From NCBI GenBank assembly GCA_036877525.1, contig JAZGTH010000089.1, positions 902,001 through 966,000 of the forward strand: a DNA stretch of 64,000 bases, read 5' to 3'. This DNA comes from Chromobotia macracanthus (Eukaryota; Chordata; Actinopteri; Cypriniformes; Botiidae). How positions within the stretch are numbered: position 1 is the stretch's first letter; each line of letters begins with the position of its first letter. The translations under genes and the position numbers were made by a program. Positions 1 through 11,112 of this stretch are shown here, one piece after another. Under the pieces are notes generated by a model. The model saw only the letters and a list, made by a program, of their open reading frames with translations. It was not told where the DNA came from and searched no databases.

Positions 1-17
1 TTCTTGTTTTCCCACAG

Positions 18-2797
18 TATTCCCTGAAGGAAGACAAGTATGAGGAAGAAATCAAGATCCTCACTGATAAGCTGAAGGAGGTGAGATGAGTTTACCTGGA
101 AGATTTGCTTTGTTGTACAGATTGCATTTAATGCATTTGTGCAATTTGGCATTATAACAGTTTCAGTCTTTATATGCTTGTTTTGCACAATCCATTTTTT
201 GTTGCAAATTATATAAGCACAAATTAATCATATTGAAAGTCCTAGATTCTGTGCACGAAAGAAACAGTAATGCACAATTTGTTTTTGGTACTAATAATTG
301 ATTAACTGCAAGGCCTATCGTACAGTATGATTCTGTGTGCTGGTAGTTCTTCTGAGTGAGTTTTTCTCTGCTAGGCTGAGACCCGTGCTGAGTTTGCAGA
401 AAGGTCTGTGGCCAAACTGGAGAAAACCATCGATGATTTGGAAGGTATGATCTTCTGTTTCTCCTGATCACCCTCCATTCCATATTGAAACATGATCTTT
501 CAGTTGTTTTTTTATTCCATACTAGTTATATTCCGTGTATAGCATAATCACACTGCACATTTCCTGCTCCTTCAACTGTCATAATCTTTTGTTCACCTTT
601 TTTACTGTTTACTTTGATCTCTTTACGCTCTTCTTTACACGTCTTCTGCCCTCCTCTTTCTCTGAATGTAAACAGATGAGCTGTACGCTCAGAAACTCAA
701 GTATAAAGCCATTAGTGAAGAGCTGGATCATGCCCTCAACGACATGACCTCTATGTAAATACAGGCTTGTGTGTGACTCCGGCTGTCTGTGGGTTCTGCT
801 GTTGCCTGGGCGACTGAGTCTTGCAGCCAAGGCAGATTTTGAGTCTCGTGACCGATTTGGTTAGCTAACCTTGAGCTCTATAACCTCAGATCGTATACTT
901 TAGTATACAGCATAAAGCTGAGCCGCAAAGAGTTAATCGTTCACAGCGGCTGTTTAACAGTTTTACTGCTTTATGAGAGACTGTGTGAAGATTTTTGCAC
1001 AATACTAACGGACAGTACTAACTTATGTGCATCTGCCTTGATAGGGTGTTAGAGTAAAATGGTTAGTTTTCCATAACCAGTTTGTACCATCTCAGCACAA
1101 TAACTGAACAGACTGTTTGCTTCTGTTTTTGAGACTTCTGTATGTAAATGACCTTTCACGATTGGCCAACGTCTTCACCAGTCAGTAACTTCGCTTTGAA
1201 GAATTAATATTTTTAGTGTTAAACTTTGTTCTGAATGCGTTTATTTTAACCTGACGCACGTTTTCATTGTAAATTAACACCCCTTTCCTCGTTCTGAAAT
1301 AATGTTATATTACTAGAACTGGTTGATCGTTGATGTCTGTTCACAGATAAAGAGTTTCTGGACTTCTCTGGCTGACTGTGTCTTCAAGATATTCTCCTTC
1401 ATCCTCTCCAACTTCTGTACTTCCATGTTTGTTGTCTATTTCCTCTCAGATCTTCTGTGTTACTTCCCTTCTCATGGGTCTTTGTGTTTCTGTTCTGTCA
1501 TTTTCTCTTTAAGCATAGAGTTCTGTTTCCTGAATGTTTGTTTTCAAGATATCCATTATCAGTGCCAGCCTCATCCTCTTTCTTTACCCGAGTTTGACTG
1601 TTCTGAAATGTTATTTTCTTCTGTCTGTTGTTTTGCTTCTCTTTTGATCTCAGCTGTATTTTTGATGCCTTGTGTCCATGTTTATTGAGGAAAAAAACTG
1701 CTCTCTTTTGAATCTCTGCTCGTCTTTCTTGTGTCCCACCAGCTTTATATCACACATGCCCAATATCATACAGTTGAAGGACAGTGTATAAATTTCCCAT
1801 CACTGATTGAATTTACACTGAACTGAAGTTCAGATTCTCTAGTGTTGTGTATCACCTCATGGACGTAAATAGGGTTGGGAACTGAGAATACCCATAGATC
1901 TTTTTAAATACTAGTTTCCTGCACAGTGTTTGTTTTGTAGTGTTGTTCATTGACACCCTGCAGCATTATTGAATATACAGCACCACGACAGTTATTATTT
2001 CCTTTATCTTTACCCCATTGTAGCTTATAAATGCATTTATTCCAGTCTTTGAATGCATGTCTTCTACACTGTTTTTTTTTTATGTGAAGACAGCAGAAAA
2101 ATCTGAATTTTAAACAAGAATTCCAGTATTAAAATGGAGGTCATCTGCTATGTTAAGACTGACTGACAGATGGCTGAACAGCTTTTAGGGCTTGAGGGAC
2201 AAAAAACTGATTAGTGCTAACAGTAACCTTCAGTAAACCTTGTTCTCATTTTCTGAAGGTTAATGAATGGTCTTTGCAAGGGTTTATCAGTGCTGTGGTA
2301 AAACCAAAGCCTGATATGTCAGTGTTGCACAATTTTGAATTCAAACCCAACATACTTCTCTTAGGGCACCAGCTCATAAACTACTTTTTGTTGGAAGATA
2401 TTTTTTGTGAGCTGGTGCCCTCACAAAAAAGTTCCTGTGAAACCTTAAGCTCCTTAGTTGTCTAATAAACCATCTTTATATTTGTTGGTTCCAGGAACCC
2501 AGGAGAACTTAATTTTTAAATCTGTTAGTGGAAACTCGTATACCCTGCAAGACCTTTTTAATTTCCAATAAATCATACAGCTCAACTGAAGAACCCAGAC
2601 CATGCTGAACGGATCTTGTTAAGACACTGCTGAGAACGTGTAGTACTGTTCTGCAATGTGATTCTGGCAGTTTGTTTCACTTTGGTTCCTCTGGGGGTAT
2701 TTTTTTTCTTGCAGAGAAACTGAGAGATGCTAAAGAGGAGAATGTCAAGATCCATGCCACCTTGGACCAGACCCTAAGCGAGCTCAACAGTTTCTAA
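18..2797 (+). CDS. tpm3: Tropomyosin alpha-3 chain, 3' end with two alternative last exons
   Basis: Tropomyosin is a coiled-coil dimer that lies along actin filaments and gates myosin access. Only the 3' part is in the window. Exons seen: 18-80 (YSLKEDKYEEEIK...), 375-444 (AETRAEFAERSVAKLEKTI...), then two mutually exclusive terminal exons. Exon 676-758 (9a, striated-muscle type) ends HALNDMTSM then stop. Exon 2715-2797 (9d, cytoskeletal type) reads EKLRDAKEENVK... and ends LNSF then stop. Both follow the same phase-1 donor after 444 and have good AG acceptors, so they are alternatives. RSVAKLEKTIDDLE matches TPM3 rather than TPM1, and the neighbours pip5k1a and psmd4 also fit a 1q21-like block. 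The 9d exon has diverged from the mammalian TPM3 9d exon. The upstream exons lie outside the window. Confidence 0.92.
2363..2421 (+). other. Perfect 14-bp inverted repeat (hairpin) between tpm3 exons 9a and 9d
   Basis: The left arm AGGGCACCAGCTCA (2363-2376) and right arm TGAGCTGGTGCCCT (2408-2421) are exact reverse complements separated by a 31-nt loop. It lies in the intron between the two alternative last exons, about 290 nt upstream of exon 9d. A stable RNA hairpin here could affect splice-site or poly(A) choice, but that is inference. Confidence 0.75.
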
Positions 2798-4050
2798 CAA
2801 CATGGACCAGGAATATCCTCTTCTCTTCCTAACACCCTCATCTCATTCGGTTTCTTTCTCTCTGCACATGTTATTCTTTTGGTTTCTTCAACCAAACCTA
2901 TTCTTTTGGGGTACAGCTCACCAAGCCAACCAGCAAAAAAAAAAAAAAAAAGTGGTGCCTCTTGAATTAAAAGTACTTTATTTTTGGAGCACTTGATAAG
3001 TTTCACATCTCCTCAGAAATGGCAATTTCAGCTACAGTCATTTATCAGAACGTTCTGCGCTAGACCTTTTGATGGCTTTTTTGGCTGTTCTGTTTTTTTT
3101 TTTTGAAGCTTCACAATCATTGCTTTGCATTAGTGGTAATAACTTGCGCCTTTGTCATCTATTCCAAACCTCCAATCTCTCTTGATTTTTCTCTTCTCCC
3201 AACCTGTTTTATTTGAAGGTTAATTTGCTATCAATTTTGGTGCCATGAAAAGCCATCTTGAAAATTTCATGGTTGGCTTTTGATTCCTATGAAGCCAAAT
3301 TTAGCTGTTTAAAGTGACGAACGATATTTAAGTTTGTGTCTGAGGCTTCCCCCCGTTGTCCCCCTCTACCTCTTCACGGTAAATGTGTGCATTTAGTCTG
3401 CACACATTTCTTCTGCCTGTTTGTTAGTGTCACAGGTTTGGGATCATGTGGTCTGTTGAAGTATGCTCAAACATACTGGCAGGACCATTGGTTTGTTTTC
3501 GTTTTATTAAAAGCATTTGCTTCTTTTCGCAGTTTGAGTAATATATGTATTCCTGTGCTTGGTTTCCTCCTCCTGCATTTTAACACAAAACTTTACTTTT
3601 TTCCAAACCACTATTTGAAAAGCTGCACTATTATGGGCTTATGGTGGGCATCATTTAAGCAGAGGAGGCCAAGTTGGAGTTTCTTCATTCACTCTGAATG
3701 GTGACTTGTTTTGTTTAGTATTGTTAGTTTTATTTGCTTTAAAGAGCCATACTTTACCCAGGGAAGGAAGGTTGAGGATTAAACGTTTTTTTTCGCCTGT
3801 TCCGCGAGTTTAAAGCAGTGTCACTGCCGGATTTGAAAGGTCCACAAAGCCGTGCAGATCTAAATATGTATTATGAACACAGTAAATGGGAGCAAAATGT
3901 AACACTTAATAGTATAAGGATTTAAGGGGTAAACACATAGTTTTAACTGGAAAAAGCCCACAATGACGTAATCACTTTGTTACTGTCTGTATCTTGTGTA
4001 ATGATGGCTAAATTCTTTTTTTTAAATAAAGACCATGATTTTTACTGTCA
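2798..4050 (+). other. tpm3: tpm3 3' untranslated region (long form)
   Basis: About 1.25 kb without a coding gene follows the 9d stop codon. An AATAAA at 4025-4030, in a T-rich context, is the most convincing polyadenylation signal. Transcripts using exon 9a would instead end within 759-2714, where an AATAAA occurs at about 2566-2572. The open frames here are T-rich and show no family resemblance. The 3' end is inferred from the signal only. Confidence 0.55.
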
Positions 4051-4507
4051 CTCAAGTGTGTTTGTCTTAATTGAAGTTATTCCCATTTGAAATCTGTTGA
4101 AATCAAGCGAAGAGCATAAAAATTTTCCAAACAGATACTGATCTTTATTTAAAGACAGATATCACATTGCTTATTGTGGGGACTTCACCCCAGTTTTACT
4201 TTTTGTTATCAGTCACATACAACGGGGTCCAAAGGTCGCAGGTTTGTGCTTCAAGTAATTTAAACACAATGTGTCTAGGTTTTTCAAAATGGGGAAAGTG
4301 CCAATATGAAATGCTATTCAAATCAATGAGCACATTTTTGACATTGACCGTGTGACCTCTTAAGAACAGATTTCCTTGCACACACACGATGTTCCAACTC
4401 TTTAAAACGTTCTCAAATCATGCTGGTGTGTGTAAAAGTATGATGCTTTATTTTAAGAAGCATTGTCCAAATAGTTTTATACAATCTTTAAGTTTCATGT
4501 TTTCATT

Positions 4508-4753
4508 TATTGACGTCAGTTAATGCATTACTTCACATGAACTAACAATGGAAAATATCTTGCAGCATTTATAAATCTTATGTCAGTTTATTGTGCATTA
4601 ACTAATGTTTGAGGGTACAACTTTTGATTGCAAATATGTATTAGTAAATGCTGAATGTTGGAAATGAAGACTAATAAATGCTGCTTGAGTATTGTTAATT
4701 GTTAGCTCATGTTAACTAAAGTTCAACAAATGAAACCCAGTTGTAAAGTGTTA
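4508..4753. repeat. Cyprinid-type interspersed element ending TTGTAAAGTGTTAC
   Basis: The stretch repeats motifs such as 'taatgcatta', 'catgaactaacaatg', 'agcatttataaatctt' and 'ctaatgtt' in both orientations and ends 'ttgtaaagtgttac'. I recognise this as a very common non-autonomous DNA element of cyprinid genomes. No coding capacity is seen. It occupies most of the intergenic gap between tpm3 and the msmp-like gene. The boundaries are approximate. Confidence 0.6.
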
Positions 4754-4855
4754 CTGTAATGCTTTCTCTCTTTGCACAGTTAAACCTGCTCATGTTTGGT
4801 GTTTAATTATGTTAAAAAGGACCCTATATATGTAAGACTAGTACAGTAGTGCAGT

Positions 4856-5443
4856 CTAGAATAAGGGGTCATTATCTGATTTCCACAGCGGCCCCTCTCC
4901 TGATCGCAGGCGGCTTTTTCCTCCAAACAGACAGGGTAGTTTATGGTTGGCCTTCATCACCACCGCAACCGTGCAGGAATCTGCCTTTCGAATGACTTCA
5001 CACCAGGGCGGGTAGTCAACCGGCTGCTTTCCACTAGAGGACAGTAAAGAACAATGTTAAACAGTTGCCTTTCACAGCGGTTGTTATGCCCATACGCTGC
5101 ATTAAACGTACTGTTCACAGCAGCCCACTCCAAACGGCTCAAAACACACACACTGGTAACATTCTTCATTTATCCACATCTCTCCGATGTCAAACACACG
5201 GCCCTTGTGTTCACAGTTGGCTGCAAAGAAAGAGAAAACTTTTTTCCTACTGTGCCAGCAGTTACTGTCTAATATTGCTTCACTGTTGGCCAGAAAGTAC
5301 TTTTAACTTGAATGTTCTGGAGCTGTTTTGTTACCTTTTGCGTTGAAGAAGCATTCGCCACTGCTGGACACTGCAGGGCAGGGTTGGAAAAGGCCAACCA
5401 CACACACCACAGCCAGTAAAACCTTCATCTCTGTTGTCTGCAT
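4856..5443 (-). CDS. msmp: Microseminoprotein (MSMP/MSMB family), small secreted cysteine-rich protein
   Basis: Three coding exons read 5443-5335, 5220-5112 and 5033-4856, giving 131 aa. Residues 1 to about 25 (MQTTEMKVLLAVVCVVGLFQ...) are a signal peptide; a second Met at codon 6 would serve equally well. The mature part has ten cysteines (GECFF, ANCEH, EECYQCVCF, GVGCCE, PPWCEV, DSCTV, LPCLF), the number and spacing typical of microseminoproteins. The segment GEMWINEECYQCVCFEPFGV resembles prostate-associated microseminoprotein MSMP most closely. MSMP has been described as a secreted chemotactic ligand for CCR2; that function is known for the family, not shown here. All donors and acceptors are canonical and phases agree. 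It is transcribed toward tpm3. Whether it is the direct MSMP orthologue or one of several fish paralogues is unclear. Confidence 0.85.
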
Positions 5444-5909
5444 GTCTAGGGAGAAACAAATTAGGTTTCATGAGCAATTGCACATTTATTTTTCATCTTT
5501 GATTTGTTGGGTTCACGTTGTCGTGAGATACTGGTAATATTTTAGTGCTTTTAATTGCATGCATAACATCGTAAACTTTACATATGCTTTACAAACCGTA
5601 TCATATACTTTAATGTCTCAAGTTGTTCTGTTATTGTAAGATATTGAAGTAATAAAAAAATACTTTTTACATCATAAAAAAAGAAATATTCCTGGGCAAA
5701 TGCAGTGCAAAATACCCCAAAGATCTTTTTTGGATCACTATAGTTTCATTTATTGACTAAAATTTTAAAGTGAGTCAAGAATCCACATTTTTGCAATACA
5801 TATAGACTATCCGGTCCTAGGTCAAACTTTGTTGCATTTTCTTTTTGTCCACATTTTCATGTTTTTAACAGTTTTTTTCATGAATCTTGGAATAATACCT
5901 ATATCATTT

Positions 5910-6057
5910 ACATTTATGCATATGGCAGACACTTTAATCTAAAGCGACTTACAGTGCATTCAAGTTACACATTTTATCACTACATGGCTCCCTGGGAATT
6001 GAACCCACAACCTTTACGCTGCTAACCCGATGCTCTGCCAGTTGAGTTACAGGAACA
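5910..6057. repeat. SINE-like repeat (fish V-SINE/tRNA-type tail)
   Basis: It contains 'tatggcagacactttaatc', 'aaagcgacttacagtgcatt', 'cctgggaattgaacccacaa' and 'ccagttgagttacaggaaca'. I recognise this string of motifs as a very widespread teleost SINE-type repeat. It sits in the first intron of the msmp-like gene. Boundaries and subfamily name are uncertain. Confidence 0.6.
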
Positions 6058-6166
6058 TTTCACAATAATGTTTTTGTGATGTCTCATGAAAACCGCTCAG
6101 CTTTTTAAGATCTTTTTACAGTCACATTTATAAAGATAGATTATGGAAGCCCAATTAGTTTCTTAC

Positions 6167-6302
6167 CTTCTGAGATTCTTCTAAGACCACCTTTCCTATT
6201 TCCTCTGGTGCTGTTGTGTTGTCTTCTGTCTCTGGGTGTGTGTTCATGTGTGTATGTTCATTTGTTGGCTGTCTGATGCTCTGACACACTGCAGGTTTTA
6301 TA
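6167..6302 (-). promoter_or_regulatory. msmp: TATA box and 5' untranslated exon of the msmp-like gene
   Basis: On the minus strand a TATAAAA lies at 6302-6296. The expected transcription start is about 25-30 nt downstream, near 6270. The following stretch ends in a good donor (exon ...CAGAAG then GTAAGAAA) with its last exon base at 6167. It would splice to the acceptor TTTCTCCCTAG just 5' of the start codon at 5443. The exon start is inferred. Confidence 0.6.
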
Positions 6303-8040
6303 CCTGCTTCTCTCTCCTCTTGGCTACCTCCCCCCACACACATCATATCTGTTCATCCTCTCTCTGTTCTTTTACTTTTCTTTGTTTCTGTGCACACCAT
6401 GTTTGTCTGTTGATAAGATGGGCTGCACTGTAATGAAAACATAAAAGGCTTTGATTTAAAGTTTAGTACTTTCTTTTGACTGTTCTAGCTTAGAGAAAAT
6501 CTGTTCAATTCTGTTTATTTGTATCATTATTGTTATATAATATATATTTGACATACACAATAATTTTTATAGCTAACAATAATTATATTACACAGGTTTT
6601 GTCAATATTCTATGTTATATCACTGATATTCAATAATTTAGTATTTGAATAAATTGGCATGAATCAGAAACATGGCATATTAGTTTTAAGATGAATCTTT
6701 CTCACATTGCACTTGTTATGTTTTCATTTATACATTTAGTTATCACTTCTGATCACTTATCAGCGGTTACATAATTGTAACAATAGAAGACAGCTGCTCT
6801 TTTTGGTTTACAGTCTCATGCCTCATCCTTTGCCTTTTCAGAGGTCAAAGGTTACGTTGTCACTTTTCAACGCTGATGATATCTGACTTGGCATCAGAGA
6901 GGTCAGCCGCCGGTTTGCTGATGATGGGGCTGACGTCATCCGCTGTCTGTGTACGCACACACGTGTTAAACAGCGTCTGTACACAGTGTTGTATCCTGCA
7001 TGTGCACAGATAACATACTGTCACAGTGTCTGATCCCTGCAGACATACACACGTGCAAACACACACTGTATCTGACGTCATCAATTGCTTCTCCGTCTCT
7101 GTATGTGTATCTGAGTGAATACATTATTTTCTGTCATTCATTATTGAATGTGGAAGTGAGTAACAATCACTAACAATCGTTTGTCATTTTGTCATACGTT
7201 TAGGAGTGTGATTTGCTGCATTAATGAGATTTGGATAGGGATGAAGGTGTAGACAAGATTCAAGGAAGGATTGGGTTTGTTACATTGTTTATTATCATGG
7301 TCTTTGTCTTAATCTTTATAGCTGTGCAAATACAAACACACCTGCTGCTGTTGTGCCTCACACACACACACACACACACACTCAGCACTGTTTCCTTACA
7401 AATTACATGTCCTTACAAAAAACATACACAGTTAATGTAGAAAAATGGAGAACCCAAGTTCTCTCTGCTGTTAATAAGTACAACATACTTTTAACATGTG
7501 GAAACGTGTAATACATATTTGTGGGTCTGTTGTGTATGGTTCCTAAAAACAGAACAAATAAGGGTGCTTTGTTAGTTTTGTAAAATTAAAAAAATAAAAG
7601 ATACATTTTTAACTACAAAATATTATAAATCCTCCATAAAAAACTGTCAATTACAAAAAGTACATTTTCCATTCTGTTATATTGATCAGTAATGGTAAAC
7701 AGATATATGGATTGGTAATTGATACTTTTAAAAGAAAGTCATGCTAGGAAATGATTTTTTGCAAAACATGTTTGGGATTTTTAAAAAGTTCAGAAAAATG
7801 GGAGAACATGACAAAACAGAGCAGAACAAATTTTCCTTTTTCTTTCTCTGATTTTTTTGTCTGATAGTTACTTTACTTGCTCCACGCTCCCTAAAGTTAA
7901 AATGCCAAAATTAAATACAATTGTAAAACACATTATGGAACTGAAACATAATGAAGTTCTTCCTCAAATGTTTAAGCCTGTATCTGACACACTCCTAAAT
8001 TTCAGCTCTTTTCCTAAAAATATTCTGTAATTCGCTTACC
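6303..8040. other. Intergenic region between the divergent msmp-like and pla2g4c genes
   Basis: No gene is supported here. It is AT-rich and holds an 11-unit CA tract near 7359-7380. Open frames in both strands are short, and none has a signal peptide, family motif or splice-consistent continuation. Confidence 0.6.
7359..7380. repeat. CA dinucleotide microsatellite
   Basis: A pure run of about 11 CA units lies in the intergenic region. It is a simple sequence repeat. Confidence 0.9.
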
Positions 8041-8128
8041 CATCTCTTTTAGTTCCTCTTTCACACTGTCACATGCCCTCGATGAAAACTTTCAGTTTAG
8101 TCTGTAGACTTCAACCCCTTCTGGAAAG
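8041..8128 (+). other. pla2g4c: Probable 5' untranslated exon of pla2g4c
   Basis: The sequence ends CTGGAAAG followed by the strong donor GTAAGTGC at 8129, and the next acceptor (TTCTCACAG, 8254) directly precedes the start codon at 8255. The 5' limit is not visible and no clear TATA box was found, so the transcription start is unknown. Confidence 0.45.
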
Positions 8129-8254
8129 GTAAGTGCCCTTAAATCTCTGAACTTGCTTGTTTAAATGTTTTGATACCCATGTCAGATTAATGTCACAATA
8201 AGAGTAATGATATCATAGGGCTCTATGCTTCCTGCTCTCTCTTTATTCTCACAG

Positions 8255-8886
8255 ATGTCTAAGGAAAACCAAAATGAAAGGTACAATTTAATGAATGAAA
8301 TGTCACCATCTTCAGTTCCTCAATCTCACTTCTAAACGATCATCACTTTGTTTGATCCAGCATTTGGGATTTCTTCAAAACTGTTGTGATCAGTCCTGTC
8401 TCATCTCTGATTGTTTATTTCAGCAGTGTGGTGAGAATCAGTCATTCTCTGAATGAAGCGGAGAAGAGTCATGTGACCAGCCGGAGAGAATCAGTTTTAC
8501 AGTGTCTTCTGCAGCATGACCTACACTGTAGCCCGGTAACTGCATGTCAACGTTTCATCTAGTTAAACATTTTAGTCATTAAAGGGAAACACAGGCACAA
8601 GAGTGTGTTATATATATCAGCACAGCTTTATCTTGACTTGCATGTGTGATATATGATATATATTTAATATTCAATATTTTAAGATGTCAGTATGTTGTGT
8701 TTGCTGCACCCTTTACAGGAGGAGGTACCCAACATCGCACTGCTGGGTTCAGGAGGAGGTGAGAGAGCTATGCTGGGTCTGTTGGGCTCTCTGGTCCAGC
8801 TGTACAAAGACGGTCTGTTGGATTGTCTGCTGTATCTGTGTGGTGTCTCTGGATCTACCTGGTACATTTCAAACACTCATATATTT

Positions 8887-8933
<47 letters not shown>

Positions 8934-11016
8934 TGTAAAGGTTCTCACTTTGATAGGTGCATGGCGTCTTTATACAAAGAACCTGATTGGTCCAGCAGGC
9001 TGGAAGAAGTAAAGGATGACATCATACGTAGACTTACTGGTGATGGAGTCAGTTTCATAGACAGACTGTCAACACTCAAAAAATACTACCAGAAAGACAA
9101 TTTTAGTTTGACAGATATCTGGGCAGCACTGGTAATAAGTGAGTTTGTGAAAGAGGTGAGAGAAAAATATTCTTAATACATAAATAAATAATCAAAATCA
9201 ATATAATTTCATATCATAACTGTTGCTATATTGAATATTTTAGCTTAGTTGGATCACTGTATCGACCAATCAGCAACCAGAACCAGAACTAAACGTAATC
9301 TCACTTTTTAATCATGTTTTCTCATGATTAATTAAATGAAAGTGTTATTCAATCTGTCTGTATTAAATTCAGACTTGGCCATGCCCTGGGAATTCTTAAC
9401 AAGGTTCTGGTTTGGTCCATCGAAAAGTGAAAATATGTAACCAAGGAGTAATAATGAAATATTACCATCACGTGTGTTGAATCTGGTTTAATTTGTGGTC
9501 ATACAGATAGATGAACATCCTCTTTCTGATCAGAGGAGCCAACACAACAGAGATCCGTATCCCATCTACACTGTGATCGATAAGCAGAGCAACCGTGAGA
9601 AACTGTCCGCAGGTATAGGTTTCTATACATTTAATTTCATTGTTCAAAACGCCACCAAACATCTGGGGTTTGAATTTGTTTATGAATGCAAACAGAAAAC
9701 AAACAATATTAATAATTAGATAGAATAACAGAAAGTTGATACAATTATTATTCAATTAGCATCAGTATAAAATATTCAAATAAACAGAAAGGAAATTTGT
9801 GGCATTTGCACAAATTTGCTCAAAGGCATGATGTCATTATAGCCAAAGATGACATTAAACATCAAGAAATTCTCGGATTGTTAAAAATGTTGTTAAAACA
9901 AAATATGTTAAAATAATTCAGTGAAATGTTACTGTTATGTTGGTAATATAATTAGAATCTGTTGGAATAGAATTATGCAAAATCGGTTTGTATGAACTGT
10001 GTATGAGACCTCCAGCGTTGTGTCAGATGTTTTTATGGAGATCACTCCACATGAAGTTGGCTACTCCATCATCGGAGCCTTCGTAGATTCCACCTGTTTT
10101 GGATCTCAGTTTGATGAAGGGCTCCAGAAGAAGAACCAGCCTGAGATGGAAATGTTGTACCTGCAAGGTAATATAACAACACAAATACATTTATTAAGTC
10201 GTGTTTGACAATTTTAGTCCACTGTCCGTTCATTTGTCTCTCTGGTGGTTCTTTGCAGGTCTGTGTGGAAGTGTTTTCGCTGACCTTGAAATAATACTGG
10301 CAAAGCTATCAGAATTAGTCAAGGGTAAATTCACATTAAATCTCTTTTTTATAATATCTATATTGAAAGTGGCTTGCTAAAGACAGGTGTGGCTTTTTAC
10401 TCGTGATTAGACTTACTATTTCTGTCTGACAATTAAACAGATTGAAGCACAACTCCTCCCTGGCAACTATCCATGACACCCTAGCACAACTTTAGCCACT
10501 CCTCTAAAAATGTTTAGGTTCTTTACTTATGTAATTCGGCTGGTTTACATTTACATTTATGTCTGTGTGATTTTTAAAGTGTGAAAATAATCCTAAAGAT
10601 ACAGTTCAAGATTTCTTTTCTTCTCAGGTTGCTTCAAGCTTGAGACGGATATGTGTAACACTGCATCAGGACAACAGACAGACTTCCCCTCGCTCAGTGG
10701 TCCAAATGTGAAGGAGGTCTACCAGGTGGCCATGACGCTTGTGGAACTGAATCTTCTGGTCCTCAGAGAGGAGGACCCTTCATCTCACATTGAAATCCTA
10801 AATGATTTACTACGAGGTATCCATCACATTTTGAGAAGTTTCAAATCTTGGCACATCAGGCTCAGATCACTGCACAGATAACATCCATGGGTCGCTTTCC
10901 ATGGCAGCACATCAAATAACAGGCTTTTTCGAGGAATGTAGCTTAAAATTCGACACGTTCTGTTACCTTGGTGAAGCCCATTAATGATGATACTTGATGT
11001 GTGTGCTGTATGTACT

Positions 11017-11112
<96 letters not shown>

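Noticed and set aside
1323..1688. A 121-aa open frame in the tpm3 intron between exons 9a and 9d
   Set aside because: It is T-rich with hydrophobic composition, no splice context or family kinship, and lies inside an alternative intron or 3' untranslated sequence.
3336..3704. A 122-aa open frame in the tpm3 3' region
   Set aside because: It is T-rich with no recognisable motif and lies within the likely 3' untranslated region.
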